In this document: positions 1 through 9,076 of the stretch, one piece after another
Layout: each line of letters begins with the position of its first letter
How positions within the stretch are numbered: the first letter of the stretch is position 1
From: Methanothrix thermoacetophila PT
GTDB taxonomy: Archaea > Halobacteriota > Methanosarcinia > Methanotrichales > Methanotrichaceae
DNA: 64,000 bases
Reading direction: 5' to 3'
Assembly: GCF_000014945.1 (NCBI RefSeq)
Contig: NC_008553.1
Span: 1,798,001-1,862,000 of the forward strand
Position numbers and translations under genes: made by a program
The notes under the pieces: model-generated
What the model saw: the letters and a program-made list of their open reading frames with translations, nothing else
What the model was told of the DNA's origin: nothing
The model's database searches: none

Positions 1-701
1 GATCTCAGCCACTCCCATGAGCTCGCAGCGTTGTGCATGCCAGAGCATATCGGCAGGCCGAGCTTCGCCTTCGCAACAATTGCGAACCTCAACGCGGCGC
101 CTGCCCCACTCCCGAGTGGCGCCACGCCCGGGTCCAGGAGCATGTTGTTGATCCCAGCATTACTGGCGATTGCCAGGAGACCACCATCACGTCTCAGCAG
201 ATCCATCCTGGATTCAACGCTCGATGCATTCGGACTGAAAGCTAGCAGTATCGCCGAGTCTATATCAGATTCTCTCAGCAAACCCATCTCTTTCTCAGTG
301 GACGCCAGACCAATGCTGTTGTAGATCGTGCGATCCGCGTATCCAACCTCGGTCACGTGTATTGCCATCTCTCCCCTTGTCTTCGGATCGGACGAGTCTA
401 TTATCAACGGGCCGTTCCAGATGGGATCGATGAAATCGAGATATCGTTCAAAAGCGCGCCGTGTGCTCGCGAATATGTGCAGCACTCCTGGATTTCCGGT
501 CACCTCTGAGATCTCAACCTGCCTGTTTATGAGCTCCTCAGCCCTCTTAGCATCAAATATGCCCCTCTCCTCGTCGGAGACTATGCTGTGGCCGTGGTAG
601 AAGATGGTCCCGGCCAAAGCTGTGGGAAGCTCACCCGGCTGGCCTCCGATGCGAAGCCCGGCGATGTTGATCACCGACTGATCCCTGGCAAATCTGAACA
701 A
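1..701 (-). CDS. mtrH: MtrH-type tetrahydromethanopterin S-methyltransferase subunit H (3' end outside window)
   Basis: MtrH moves the methyl group of methyl-tetrahydromethanopterin (in Methanothrix, methyl-tetrahydrosarcinapterin) to the corrinoid carried by MtrA. The reading frame is open from a TTG start at 701 to the left edge, giving about 233 residues; the family is usually about 310-320. Its N-terminus reads LFRFARDQSVINIAG, followed by AGTIFYHGHSIVSDEERGIF and NRQVEISEVTG, all typical MtrH segments, and near the edge CSGMHNAASSWEWL. A GAGGTGAT ribosome-binding sequence lies about 5 nt before the TTG. It overlaps the end of the upstream mtrA-like gene by 31 nt, so the two are probably translationally coupled. 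No other mtr genes adjoin it within the window, so this may be a paralog of the main mtr complex rather than part of it. Family confidence is high; physiological role is uncertain. Confidence 0.9.
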   Translation of the reverse strand, partial: MFRFARDQSVINIAGLRIGGQPGELPTALAGTIFYHGHSIVSDEERGIFDAKRAEELINRQVEISEVTGNPGVLHIFASTRRAFERYLDFIDPIWNGPLIIDSSDPKTRGEMAIHVTEVGYADRTIYNSIGLASTEKEMGLLRESDIDSAILLAFSPNASSVESRMDLLRRDGGLLAIASNAGINNMLLDPGVAPLGSGAGAALRFAIVAKAKLGLPICSGMHNAASSWEWLR

Positions 702-1315
702 GTGCCATCACCTCTTCCGTCACTTACTGAAGGCAAGTGCTGTTTCTGCGTTAGTGGAAACACCACCCATGTATCCACATCCAGATACACGTCTGGTCCG
801 AGGCTGACATCGATATCGCTAGGTTGGGACATTGACCTATGCGTTTTTTTGACAACCCCAAAAGGTGGCTCTGGGAACGGCTCGGCGATCTCTCTGTAAT
901 GATCAACGACCCTCTCGATCTCAGCTACGTCCTCGACCCCTCTCATATCCACAACATCGATCTGCCTGCGGAACCTCTCGACCGCCTCGGGCTGGAGGTT
1001 CTGGATGAACGGTATCGCCCCGGCAGCGCCTATGATTCTGCCGCTGCTGTCTATGCCGTTTCTGTGCAGGGATATTATCGCATCGCCAGGCAGATGACCC
1101 CGCGACTCGGCGCCGCACACAATCAAATATCTTATACTCGGGTTGGAGATGAGATTCACCACGATCTTCTCCACCCCAAGATTCTCGGTCTTGCATGTTC
1201 CGACTATTGCAGCTCCTCTGATCTCCAGGCTGCTGGCAAGTGTGACGACTGCGACGCCCCGTCTCCTGTCGCCAACCCTGTAATCACCGCGAACTGGCGG
1301 CCAGTCATCATCCAT
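671..1315 (-). CDS. mtrA: MtrA-like corrinoid methyltransferase subunit, soluble form
   Basis: This is a corrinoid-binding methyl-carrier protein of 214 residues. The N-terminal domain is clearly MtrA: WPPVRGDYRVGD at 5-16, VAVVTLASSLE at 21-31, YLIVCGAESRGHLPGD at 63-78 with His74 matching the cobalamin-ligating histidine of MtrA, and GIDSSGRIIGAAGAIPF after it. Classical MtrA is about 240 residues and ends in a membrane helix; here the last 40 residues are polar and show no hydrophobic segment, so this version should be soluble. It precedes an overlapping mtrH. An MtrA-MtrH pair without the membrane subunits suggests a cytoplasmic methyl transfer step, for example with an extra methyl donor or acceptor; that is inference. 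Start chosen at the ATG giving the usual MtrA N-terminus. Confidence 0.85.
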   Translation of the reverse strand: MDDDWPPVRGDYRVGDRRRGVAVVTLASSLEIRGAAIVGTCKTENLGVEKIVVNLISNPSIRYLIVCGAESRGHLPGDAIISLHRNGIDSSGRIIGAAGAIPFIQNLQPEAVERFRRQIDVVDMRGVEDVAEIERVVDHYREIAEPFPEPPFGVVKKTHRSMSQPSDIDVSLGPDVYLDVDTWVVFPLTQKQHLPSVSDGRGDGTCSDLPGISR

Positions 1316-1719
1316 CTACTCACGCCCTCACGTGTGGAATACGAGAGGACCTCTCTGCACGCATCCAAGCGCGGTCCGTGCACTTTCATCCTCATCGATC
1401 AAAGCACTGAGAGACAGCTGCTCCTGCTGAAGATCGAAGTCCCGCCGTCCCACGCTGAAGATCTGTGAAAATAATACGATATAACATCTCCGTCACGCCT
1501 TAGGGGCCACCACAGCCTATATATCTCATGAGTTCCATCCTCAATGGCGGTGTCCTATCATCCCGGCCATGGATGCTCTGTCTGGGGGCGACCAGTGAGG
1601 ACAGGCTCCTGGCCAAGTGATAGTGCCTATTCGCCGGATCAGCGGATTGGTCAGGCATCAGATGCTTGGCTATGATACCATCAAACACTGTGAAGTTAGT
1701 TCCAAGGTGGTGACCAACC
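1316..1719. promoter_or_regulatory. Divergent intergenic region, mtrA-like / alba
   Basis: No convincing gene is seen here. A leftward TATA-like element (GTTATATCG, complement of 1477-1485) could serve mtrA-mtrH with a leader of about 140 nt. A rightward TATATAT at 1518-1524 would start transcription near 1547 and give alba a leader of about 170 nt. That leader is fairly G+C rich and has short self-complementary blocks, so it could fold, but I see no recognisable riboswitch or known RNA. Confidence 0.4.
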
Positions 1720-1989
1720 ATGGCAGAAGATGATGTGGTGTTCGTCGGCAATAAACCAGTGATGAACTATGTACTGGCTGTAGTGACCCAGTTCAACAGC
1801 GGTGCGAAGGAAGTCAGGATAATGGCAAGAGGGCGTGCGATCTCCAGAGCTGTCGATGTCGCTGAGGTCTCACGCAGCAGGTTCCTGGGCGATGTTGTGG
1901 TAAAGGACATAAAGATATCGACCGAGACGTTGAACACGGATAGAGGGGAGACCAACGTCTCCGCGATAGAGATCGTACTTGGAAAGTGA
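1720..1989 (+). CDS. albA: DNA/RNA-binding protein Alba
   Basis: Alba is the small dimeric chromatin and RNA-binding protein of archaea; its DNA affinity is lowered by acetylation or modification of a lysine near the N-terminus. The 89-residue product has the family pattern throughout: [19 protein letters not shown] at 7-25 (the basic GNKPVMNY loop that contacts DNA), then [20 protein letters not shown] and the C-terminal IEIVLGK strand. Length is typical. The gene ends 11 nt inside the start of purN, so the two are co-transcribed and coupled. Identity is secure. Confidence 0.96.
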   Translation: MAEDDVVFVGNKPVMNYVLAVVTQFNSGAKEVRIMARGRAISRAVDVAEVSRSRFLGDVVVKDIKISTETLNTDRGETNVSAIEIVLGK

Positions 1990-2644
1990 TACCTTTACCG
2001 GCTCGACGCCTCTTCCGCGCATTGGTGTTGTATCCTCAGGGCGTGGAGAGAATCTCAGGTACATAATAAAGGCCACCAGGTCTGGTTATCTTAGGGCAGA
2101 GGTGGCTATTGTCCTGACTAACCAGCCGGACGCTGGAGCTCTCAGAATAGCCAGGGAGTTCGGTGTCCCGGCTGAGTTCATCGATCCGGCAGGCCTGTCC
2201 AGGGAGGAGTACGACAGGCTGCTCATAGAGAGGCTTGATGCTGCAAGGGTCGATCTGGTGGTTCTGACAGGCTACATGCGCATCCTGTCGCCTGAGTTTG
2301 TGCGGCACTACAGGAACAGGATCCTGAACATACATCCTGCTCTTCTTCCCTCCTTCAGAGGAGTGGATGCGTTCCAGCAGGCTCTTGACTACGGGGTGAG
2401 ATGGACCGGAACGACGATACATATCGTTGATGAGGAGGTCGATCACGGCCCCATCGTGTACCAGGTGCCGGTTCCGGTGAAACCGGGTGATACGCATGAG
2501 AGCCTCAAGGCTAGGATCCAGAGGGCGGAGTACAAGGCATATCCAAAGGCCATCAAAATGTTTCTCGAAGGGAATCCGAGGATAGAGGGGCGGAGGGTGG
2601 TGTTTGAGAGGGAGGCATCTGACCGCAAGAACGCACGATCTTGA
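1979..2644 (+). CDS. purN: Phosphoribosylglycinamide formyltransferase
   Basis: PurN formylates GAR to FGAR in purine synthesis, using a 10-formyl folate (in methanogens possibly a formyl-pterin or a formate-linked route). The product is 221 residues: a glycine-rich SSGRGENL loop at 19-26, the catalytic segment [10 protein letters not shown] at 117-126 with Asn117 and His119, and DEEVDHGPI at 151-159 whose Asp155 is the third catalytic residue. Length fits the family. The start is a TTG at 1979 that overlaps the last codons of alba; no better start lies between it and the conserved region. The last 20 residues are charged and may be a small extension. The pairing with alba probably reflects shared transcription only. 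Confidence 0.93.
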   Translation: MESDTFTGSTPLPRIGVVSSGRGENLRYIIKATRSGYLRAEVAIVLTNQPDAGALRIAREFGVPAEFIDPAGLSREEYDRLLIERLDAARVDLVVLTGYMRILSPEFVRHYRNRILNIHPALLPSFRGVDAFQQALDYGVRWTGTTIHIVDEEVDHGPIVYQVPVPVKPGDTHESLKARIQRAEYKAYPKAIKMFLEGNPRIEGRRVVFEREASDRKNARS

Positions 2645-2709
2645 AAATATTCTGAGCGCGGGATGCAGCATTTAGGCTGCATAGGAGCCGGCGTAAAGGG
2701 AGGCGACGG

Positions 2710-3204
2710 ATGGACGTTCTTTGGGCGCCTTGGCGCATCGATTACATATTGAGTGAGAAGGGAAAGGGCTGTATCTTCTGCGAGAAGCCCAAGGAGAACA
2801 AGGACCGCGAGAACCTGATACTCTACCGGGGAAAGAGTCACTTCGTAATAATGAACGCTTTTCCGTACAACAACGGTCATATGATGGTTGTCCCTTACCG
2901 TCACACATCGACGCTATCGGGATGGAGCGGGGATGAGCTTCAGGAGTTCATGGAGCTTGCTGATCTTTGTGTATCCGTGCTCCAGAGGACAATGCGGCCT
3001 GATGGCTTCAATTTGGGTATAAACATGGGTGAGGTGGCAGGTGCGGGCATCGCGGAGCACATACACCTTCACATCGTTCCAAGATGGAAGGGTGATACGA
3101 ACTTCATGCCTGTTCTGGCCGACACAAGGGTGATACCAGAGCACATCAGGGCAACATACGAGAAGCTCCTCCAAAACCTGAAACTAATGATGCAGGAGAA
3201 GTAG
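2710..3204 (+). CDS. HIT family (histidine triad) nucleotide-binding protein
   Basis: HIT proteins hydrolyse or transfer nucleotides through a nucleotidyl-histidine intermediate. This 164-residue protein carries the triad HIHLH at 117-121 (His117, His119, His121) followed by IVPRW, and an N-terminal CIFC zinc pair at 21-24, placing it with the Fhit/AP4A-hydrolase-like branch that has N-terminal zinc cysteines. A strong Shine-Dalgarno GGGAGG at 2698-2703 sits 6 nt ahead of the ATG. It follows purN by 65 nt on the same strand. The substrate cannot be told from sequence; dinucleoside polyphosphates or adenylylated compounds are the family norm. Confidence 0.9.
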   Translation: MDVLWAPWRIDYILSEKGKGCIFCEKPKENKDRENLILYRGKSHFVIMNAFPYNNGHMMVVPYRHTSTLSGWSGDELQEFMELADLCVSVLQRTMRPDGFNLGINMGEVAGAGIAEHIHLHIVPRWKGDTNFMPVLADTRVIPEHIRATYEKLLQNLKLMMQEK

Positions 3205-3433
3205 AGGGTGTCATCTCAGCAAACCGCCTGGTTACTGCTCATGTCTGTTGAGCAAATAAGAGGTCTTGCTGTTGTTTGAATCCAGGGGCACACAAAAATC
3301 CTCAAAGCACGCTGAATCAGGAGACCCCCAGCAGGTCGTATCCGCTGATCCAGGCTGTAGATCATGAAGCAGTCAATACCATGTAGCCTGGCTTTTATAA
3401 ATTGTGAGCTGCCCCCATCCTGGGGCGCTCATC

Positions 3434-3940
3434 TCACATCCCGAAGAGCGTGATTATGCTCTGAGTGATTATCTGCCCCTGCGACTCCTGTAAGGTGTTG
3501 TTTCCTGATGAGGCTGCCCTGAAGCTGGTGGGCACTGCTTCAGATACTGCAGCAGGGGACTTGCTCTGACTGAACTTGTATATGATCTCCCTCTCGAGCA
3601 TGTTGCTGGTCAGAACAGACGGGCTTACATTCCTTACGCTCACCATGCCCGCTGTGAATGTCGTATCCCCGAGCTTGATGGGGTTCTCGAACCTGCTCGG
3701 GAATGTGTTCAGCCATATTCCCATTGCATTGCTCGTCGCGGTGCTGCCTGTACCCCCCTCAACATAGGTGTTCCAGTAATTCTGAACATCCTGCTGGAAG
3801 CTGCCCTCATCCGGACCGTTGAGAAACATCTGCTGGTTCCTGCTGTACTGGGCCTGGGCTACTGCATCAGCAGCTGCCCCTCCAACCAGACAGAGCAGTA
3901 ATAACAATACCATACATCTCATATTTTGATGTACCCCCAT
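3434..3940 (-). CDS. Secreted protein of unknown function
   Basis: I do not recognise this 168-residue protein. It starts with a basic stretch and a leucine-rich core (MVLLLLLCLVGGAAADA), a clear signal peptide with cleavage likely after about residue 25, then a Gln/Asn-rich soluble region with no membrane helix, so it is probably exported and free or wall-associated. It ends with an Ile-rich segment (QIITQSIITLFGM). It is divergent from tgtA with only about 65 nt between starts; an ATAAATAGG element on the complement of 3970-3978 would place transcription start about 9 nt before the ATG at 3940. ATG at 3922 is an alternative start. Confidence 0.7.
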   Translation of the reverse strand: MGVHQNMRCMVLLLLLCLVGGAAADAVAQAQYSRNQQMFLNGPDEGSFQQDVQNYWNTYVEGGTGSTATSNAMGIWLNTFPSRFENPIKLGDTTFTAGMVSVRNVSPSVLTSNMLEREIIYKFSQSKSPAAVSEAVPTSFRAASSGNNTLQESQGQIITQSIITLFGM

Positions 3941-4004
3941 AATATTGGCTTTGTATCGCCATCGGTCCCAACCTATTTATGTCTATCCGTGGAGCCGATT
4001 GCAC

Positions 4005-5435
4005 ATGCAGGGCTGCTTTGAGATCCTACACAAAGACCTGGCCGGCAGGATAGGGAGGCTTCACACGCCTCATGGCATTGTGGAGACGCCGGCGCTCATG
4101 CCTGTGGTGAATCCACACGTTCTTCTGCTCAGCCCACAGGAGCTGGCAGATCTCGGCGCTGAGATGATCATAACAAACAGCTACATAATCCATCAGGACC
4201 CGGTGCTCAGGGATACGGCGCTCGAGCGCGGGGTCCACGGGCTTCTGAATTTCGATGGACCTGTTATGACAGACTCGGGCGCGTTTCAGCTCTCCGTTTA
4301 CGGAAGTGTGGACATAGAGCCGTTGGAGATACTTAAGTTCCAGCAAAAGATCCGCTCAGACGTCTCCGTGCCGCTGGACATACCAACCGCTCCTGATGCT
4401 CCGAGAGAGCAGGCTGAGAGGGAGCTCGCTGAGACGGAGAGGAGGCTCAGGGAGGCTGTGGATCACAGAAGTGAAAGTCTTCTTCTAGCAGGGCCGGTCC
4501 AGGGCGGCATTTACCCTGATTTAAGAGAGTCTTCGGCGCGCAGGTTGAGGGATTTGGGATTTGATCTGTACCCGATCGGCGCCGTCGTCCCCCTCATGGA
4601 GAGCTACAGGTTCAGAGAGCTCGTCGATGTTGTCGTCGCATCGAAGACCGGCCTGGGTCCTGGGGTGCCCGTTCACCTCTTCGGCGCCGGCCATCCGATG
4701 GTCTTTGCACTTGCAGCAGCCCTGGGATGCGATCTCTTCGATTCCGCAGCTTACGCACTGTACGCTCGTGATGGCAGATATCTCACGCCAAGGGGCACTT
4801 ACAGGCTCTCAGAGATGAAGTACCTGCCGTGCTCATGTGATGTGTGCAGGAAACACACGCCAGAATCCCTCAACGAGGATCCGAAAAGGGTGGAGCTTCT
4901 CGCCCGCCACAACCTGGCAGTCTCCTTCCAGGAGATCAGAGCTGTGAGGCAGAGCATCCACGAGGGATCACTCTGGGAGCATCTCGAGAGGAGATGCAGA
5001 TCCCATCCGAGGATGTATCAGGCGTTCAAACATCTCTCGAGATACGTGGAATATTTCGAGAGGCTCGACCGTGTGTCGAAATCGACCCTGTTCTATTTGA
5101 GCACTGAGTCTGCAAGGAGGCCCGAGGTCCTCAGATACAGAAAGCGGATCTGCAGGCTGGAGCTGAGGGGCAGGGTCCTGGTCACAGATAGGCGTCCTGC
5201 AGAGGAGGATCGCTCGAAATACGACCACATCCTGGGATTTCTGCCTCCTTTCGGGCCGTATCCGCTGGGGCTGGAGGAGATGTACCCACTGAACGCTGAG
5301 CTGCCTGATGAGATGGATGAGAATGCGATGAAAGAGGCGCTTGATACTCTGAGATTGCTGATCAGAGAGAACCCAGATGCAGAGTTTCATTTTGAGATAC
5401 GTTGCCTGGAGGGGCACAGGGATGCGGTTCTTTGA
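4005..5435 (+). CDS. tgtA: Archaeosine tRNA-guanine transglycosylase
   Basis: TgtA replaces guanine-15 in the D-loop of archaeal tRNAs with the 7-deazaguanine preQ0, the first tRNA step of archaeosine formation. The 476-residue product shows the TIM-barrel signatures GRLHTPHGIVETPALMPVV near residue 17, VMTDSGAFQ with Asp90, LLAGPVQGGIYPDLR, and the zinc site CSCDVC with a following histidine. I chose ATG 4005 rather than an upstream in-frame ATG at 3945 because a CTATTTATG TATA element (3971-3979) lies about 30 nt before it and the family begins right here (MQGCFEILHKD). It overlaps arcS by 14 nt, so both pathway enzymes are translationally coupled. Confidence 0.95.
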   Translation: MQGCFEILHKDLAGRIGRLHTPHGIVETPALMPVVNPHVLLLSPQELADLGAEMIITNSYIIHQDPVLRDTALERGVHGLLNFDGPVMTDSGAFQLSVYGSVDIEPLEILKFQQKIRSDVSVPLDIPTAPDAPREQAERELAETERRLREAVDHRSESLLLAGPVQGGIYPDLRESSARRLRDLGFDLYPIGAVVPLMESYRFRELVDVVVASKTGLGPGVPVHLFGAGHPMVFALAAALGCDLFDSAAYALYARDGRYLTPRGTYRLSEMKYLPCSCDVCRKHTPESLNEDPKRVELLARHNLAVSFQEIRAVRQSIHEGSLWEHLERRCRSHPRMYQAFKHLSRYVEYFERLDRVSKSTLFYLSTESARRPEVLRYRKRICRLELRGRVLVTDRRPAEEDRSKYDHILGFLPPFGPYPLGLEEMYPLNAELPDEMDENAMKEALDTLRLLIRENPDAEFHFEIRCLEGHRDAVL

Positions 5436-7122
5436 GGTCCTCAGAAGGGACGGGCCGGCGCGACTTGGTAGGCTAATGCTCGACAGGAACATCACAACGC
5501 CCTGCATAATATCACCAGAGGACTATGTGAGCGCGGGAAGCATCTTCAGGCACAGGAACCTGGAGGAGGCGAGGGAGGCCAAGGTCTCCCTGACGGAGTC
5601 CCTCCCGGCAGGGAGGAGGCTGGTCGTTCTTCCTTATCCGTATGATTTGGTTAACATCGATATTGATATCGACGCGCCCAGGGCTCTTGTTGTGGACCCT
5701 GGTTCTCCCCTGCCACTGAAGGACGCGGACGTTTATGTTCTCAGGGCAGCGGGGGCCATTTCAGGCGCAAGGGATCTCGTCAATACGCTGATTGAGATAA
5801 GGGAGTCGATACCTCCGGACGCAGCTCTCTACACCCCCGCGCTCGCAACTCCATCAAATCTCTCGCTGCTCGTCTACCTCGGCGTGGACATCGTTGACTC
5901 TGTCAGGGTGGAGATGGACGGTTATTACAGCAGGTATCACACAAGGGACGGTCTCTTCCAGAGAGATGAGCTTTCGGAGCTCCCCTGCAGGTGCGAGCAC
6001 TGCTCCTCCGGAGACACACCGGCGCACAACATCCTGAAGCTAGAGGAAGAGCTGGTGTGGGTCAGAGAGTGCATAAGGTCCGGCACTCTGAGAGAGTATG
6101 TGGAGCGGCAGGTCAGATGTGTGCCCTGGATGACAGCAGCGCTCAGGCTTTTAGATACACAGGAGCGGTACATGGAGCGCAGGACGCCGACGCACAGGGG
6201 AAGCGTGATGTACGCGAACACATCGGAGTCGCTGCGCAGGGTGGAGGTCAGGCGGTTCGTGAGCAGGGTGCTCACCAGGTACAGACCGCCTGAGAGCGAT
6301 GTTCTCCTGCTCTTACCATGCTCTGCCCGGAAGCCGTACTCGGAGTCGAGGAGCCACAGGCTCTTCCGCTCTGCCATGGGAGGAATGCGAAGATTCGTTC
6401 ACGAGCTCATACTTACCTCGCCGCTTGCGATAGTGCCGAGGGAGCTGGAGGATGTATACCCTGCGGCACACTACGACACACCCGTGACAGGTGTGTGGGA
6501 TCTGGAGGAGAGGGCGTGGGTCATCAACTCCCTCAAGTCGTACCTGAAGAAGAACAGGTACACACGCATCGTTGCGCATCTTGAAGGAGAGCTGTGCGAT
6601 GCGCTTCGTGATGGCGGGATAGATGCGATATACACAGGCGGGGGAACAGGGCCGGAGGAGCTTGAGAGGCTCAGGGAGGCGCTGGAGTTTGCATGCGCCA
6701 GTGCCAGGCCGATCGGAAACTTCAGGCTACAGGAGTTCAGGGCGAAGGCCGATTTTTACTTCGGAGCCGGCGCTGGAGATATCCTCACTCAAGGCGCAAG
6801 AGTGAAAGGAAACAGGCTGTTTGATTCTGCAGGAAGAACACTCGCCTCAATCAACAGCGGCAGGATCGCGCTCACGCTGGATGGCGCTCGGAGGCTGCTG
6901 CCGCTCGGAGTTTACATCGTCCGCATAGGCGATTTCATTCCAAGAGGAACCGTTCTGGCGCCAGGGGTGGTCGACGCGGACGAGCAGATCCGGCCTGGGG
7001 ATGAGGTGATCGTTGTTAGTGATTATTTCCTCGGTACGGGAAGGGCGAGGATGAGCGGATGGGAGATGGTCGCATCAAGGCGCGGCGTTGCCGTGGAGCT
7101 GCGGGAGGGGGCTGAGGTTTGA
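5422..7122 (+). CDS. arcS: Archaeosine synthase alpha (ArcS)
   Basis: ArcS converts preQ0 in position 15 of tRNA to archaeosine, by lysine addition (with a RaSEA partner in many archaea) or direct amidination. The 566-residue product has a degenerate TGT-like barrel without the nucleophile region, the ArcS signature LLLLPCSARKPYSESRSH (near residues 295-310), DVYPAAHYDTPVTGVWD, and a C-terminal PUA RNA-binding domain over the last 80 residues (GARRLLPLGVYIVRIGDF, RPGDEVIVVSDYFLGTG). The start at 5422 gives MRFFEVLRRDGPARLG, matching the TgtA-like N-terminus, and overlaps tgtA. No RaSEA gene is seen here. The tgtA-arcS pair forms a two-gene archaeosine operon. Confidence 0.94.
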   Translation: MRFFEVLRRDGPARLGRLMLDRNITTPCIISPEDYVSAGSIFRHRNLEEAREAKVSLTESLPAGRRLVVLPYPYDLVNIDIDIDAPRALVVDPGSPLPLKDADVYVLRAAGAISGARDLVNTLIEIRESIPPDAALYTPALATPSNLSLLVYLGVDIVDSVRVEMDGYYSRYHTRDGLFQRDELSELPCRCEHCSSGDTPAHNILKLEEELVWVRECIRSGTLREYVERQVRCVPWMTAALRLLDTQERYMERRTPTHRGSVMYANTSESLRRVEVRRFVSRVLTRYRPPESDVLLLLPCSARKPYSESRSHRLFRSAMGGMRRFVHELILTSPLAIVPRELEDVYPAAHYDTPVTGVWDLEERAWVINSLKSYLKKNRYTRIVAHLEGELCDALRDGGIDAIYTGGGTGPEELERLREALEFACASARPIGNFRLQEFRAKADFYFGAGAGDILTQGARVKGNRLFDSAGRTLASINSGRIALTLDGARRLLPLGVYIVRIGDFIPRGTVLAPGVVDADEQIRPGDEVIVVSDYFLGTGRARMSGWEMVASRRGVAVELREGAEV

Positions 7123-7244
7123 GTTGATGGGTTCAATCAAAACGGTCTATGAGAGCCGGCAACGCTCAAAGATGTGTAAAATGAAAAGATAGGATCTTCC
7201 ACCAGGGTCCGCCTTCAGGATAGCAGAGATGCGCAGTCGTGAGA

Positions 7245-7805
7245 TCACATCACCGGTCTTGGATAGATGGTCTCATCCCTCGAGTAATGTATATCGAAGA
7301 ACCTGCTTTTTGCTGGCGTGGTCGTGGTTGGCGCAGCTTTCGATTCGGTCGCAACCTCATTTTTCTCTCCAACAGATGTTACGTTTCCTAGGAACCGGGG
7401 ATCCGGGTTTGTGAGAGTGGCTATGAAGCTCCCCCTCCATGCCCTGCCATCGGATGACGCTGCGACGAAGCTACCTCTGAGCAGCCCGGAATCCTGGCTG
7501 CTGCCTCTGAGGGAGATTATGAGAATATACCTCCTGTACATTGTCGCTGAGATCTGGAATCCCTCTGGAGCATAGGTGCCTGTGATCCTCCCCTCCATCT
7601 GCTCCGGCTCCTCGATGTATGCATCTCCTGTTATGACGCTCCCGTTCTGAATGATGGAGATGATCGTGCTCCCGAGCATCTCAGATGTCGTCGACCAGGC
7701 GACATCGTACCTGAAGTCCCAGAGCCCGGTGATTTCCGCTGCATGGACAGGGACGGATAAGATCAGGATCGCTGCAATCAGGGCAGCGCATATCTTCACA
7801 TTCAT
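7245..7805 (-). CDS. Secreted protein of unknown function
   Basis: Not recognised. The 186-residue product has an N-terminal signal peptide (MNVKICAALIAAILILSVP then VHAAE), followed by a beta-rich region with repeated glycine-aromatic turns (ITGLWDFRYDVAW, EGRITGTYAPEGFQ, LLRGSFVAASSDGRAWRG) that resembles a small lipocalin-like or calycin barrel; that fold suggestion is weak. The C-terminal 50 residues are low complexity (Thr/Pro rich). The start at 7805 is preferred over 7826 because it begins exactly at the signal peptide. It is divergent from the HD gene, with which it shares the promoter gap. Confidence 0.65.
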   Translation of the reverse strand: MNVKICAALIAAILILSVPVHAAEITGLWDFRYDVAWSTTSEMLGSTIISIIQNGSVITGDAYIEEPEQMEGRITGTYAPEGFQISATMYRRYILIISLRGSSQDSGLLRGSFVAASSDGRAWRGSFIATLTNPDPRFLGNVTSVGEKNEVATESKAAPTTTTPAKSRFFDIHYSRDETIYPRPVM

Positions 7806-7828
7806 CACATGATGATGAGATGCCATTA

Positions 7829-7836
7829 TTTATATG
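7829..7836 (+). promoter_or_regulatory. TATA box for the HD phosphohydrolase gene
   Basis: TTTATATG lies about 24 nt before ATG 7856. Archaeal initiation about 25 nt downstream of the box would make a leaderless transcript beginning at that ATG, which is why the shorter start was chosen over an in-frame ATG at 7820 located upstream of the box. Confidence 0.6.
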
Positions 7837-7855
7837 CTGCTCCATTGATGAGCAC

Positions 7856-9043
7856 ATGGTGGAGATCAGGGATCCTGTTCATGGATATGTGAAGATAGAT
7901 GGTCTGTGTCTATCGCTGCTGGACACCCCGCAGTTTCAGAGGCTCCGCTGGATCAGGCAGCTCGGCCTTGCGTCTCTGGTGTATCCAGGGGCATCCCACT
8001 CCAGGTTCGAGCACAGCCTGGGCTCATATCATCTTGCAGTCATCCTAAGCGACCGGCTCGGGCTCAGCGATGATGATGCGATGAGGATAAGAGCCGCTGC
8101 GCTTCTTCATGACATAGGCCACGGTCCTTTATCACATGTGACAGAGCCTATGCTGTCCAAATACCTCCGCCGCAGGCACGAGAGCATCCTGGATCTTCTC
8201 AGATCAGAGGATATCCGCACGCGTTTGGAGCATTACGGAATAACACCTGAGGAGATTCAGAAGTTGATAAAGGGCAGAACAGAGCTCGGAAAGATAGTCT
8301 CGGGCGAGATAGATGTGGACAGGATGGATTATCTGATAAGAGATGCGCACTACACAGGCGTTGCGTATGGTGTGTTCGATCACCTCAGGCTGATCGAGAG
8401 GATGCATCTCTCTTCAGGTAGACTCATGATCGACTCTGGCGGAGTTCATGCTGCAGAGTCCCTTCTGCTCTCAAGACTTCTCATGCAGCCCACAGTCTAT
8501 CAGCATCACGTCTGCAGAATCTCTGAGTGCATGGTTGCAGGTGCACTGAGATACATGATCGATGATCTCGGATTCGATCCATCATCGATCCTGAGAATGG
8601 ACGACTTTGAGCTCTTCGGAGCCATGGGATCCGCGGGAGGATACGCCTCTGAGATCGCAGAACGGATCAAGACCAGGAGGCTTTTCAAGAGGGCGCTGTA
8701 TGTTGGCGCTGAATCGCTGGAGTTCATTCCAAAGCCTGGAAGTGAAAGGATGCTCGCTGAGGAGATATCGTCAGATTCCGGCGTCGATCAGAGATATGTC
8801 CTTGTGGACAGCCCGCCGGCCCCTGAGGTCCCGGAGGGGAGCTTCCCCGTGATGATCAACACTGAGGTCATGCAGCTGCGCGAGGTCTCTCCTGTGGCAA
8901 GAATACTTGAGGACGCGCACAGGGCGACATGGCGGCTCGGCGTTTACACGCTGCCGGAGCACAGAGAAAGGGTTGCAAGGGCAGCGGAGCGCTGTCTTGG
9001 GGTGAGAAAGCCCCCCAGACAGCACACACTGGACTCGCTGTGA
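7856..9043 (+). CDS. HD-domain phosphohydrolase (dNTPase/SAMHD1-like family)
   Basis: This 395-residue protein belongs to the metal-dependent HD superfamily. The pattern is DPVHGYVKID near the start, GASHSRFEHSLGSYHLA with His53, LLHDIGHGPLSH with the HD pair His85-Asp86, and GEIDVDRMDYLIRDAHYTGV with the last metal-binding Asp. This arrangement (DPxHG ... RFEHSLG ... LLHDxGHGPFSH ... DxDRMDYLxRD) is that of COG1078, which includes dNTP triphosphohydrolases and SAMHD1. Length is typical. It may hydrolyse deoxynucleoside triphosphates, but members with other substrates exist. It stands alone between a divergent secreted protein and a repeat-bearing gap. Confidence 0.88.
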   Translation: MVEIRDPVHGYVKIDGLCLSLLDTPQFQRLRWIRQLGLASLVYPGASHSRFEHSLGSYHLAVILSDRLGLSDDDAMRIRAAALLHDIGHGPLSHVTEPMLSKYLRRRHESILDLLRSEDIRTRLEHYGITPEEIQKLIKGRTELGKIVSGEIDVDRMDYLIRDAHYTGVAYGVFDHLRLIERMHLSSGRLMIDSGGVHAAESLLLSRLLMQPTVYQHHVCRISECMVAGALRYMIDDLGFDPSSILRMDDFELFGAMGSAGGYASEIAERIKTRRLFKRALYVGAESLEFIPKPGSERMLAEEISSDSGVDQRYVLVDSPPAPEVPEGSFPVMINTEVMQLREVSPVARILEDAHRATWRLGVYTLPEHRERVARAAERCLGVRKPPRQHTLDSL

Positions 9044-9076
9044 ATTCTAGATCGACATGATGCAGGAACACATTGC

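Noticed and set aside
839-1468. A 209-codon plus-strand frame opposite mtrA
   Set aside because: The minus-strand frame encodes a clear MtrA with its cobalamin histidine; the plus frame has no homology.
3260-3300. A tRNA-like T loop (GTTTGAATCC) after the HIT gene
   Set aside because: No matching T stem, acceptor stem or anticodon arm could be formed around it.
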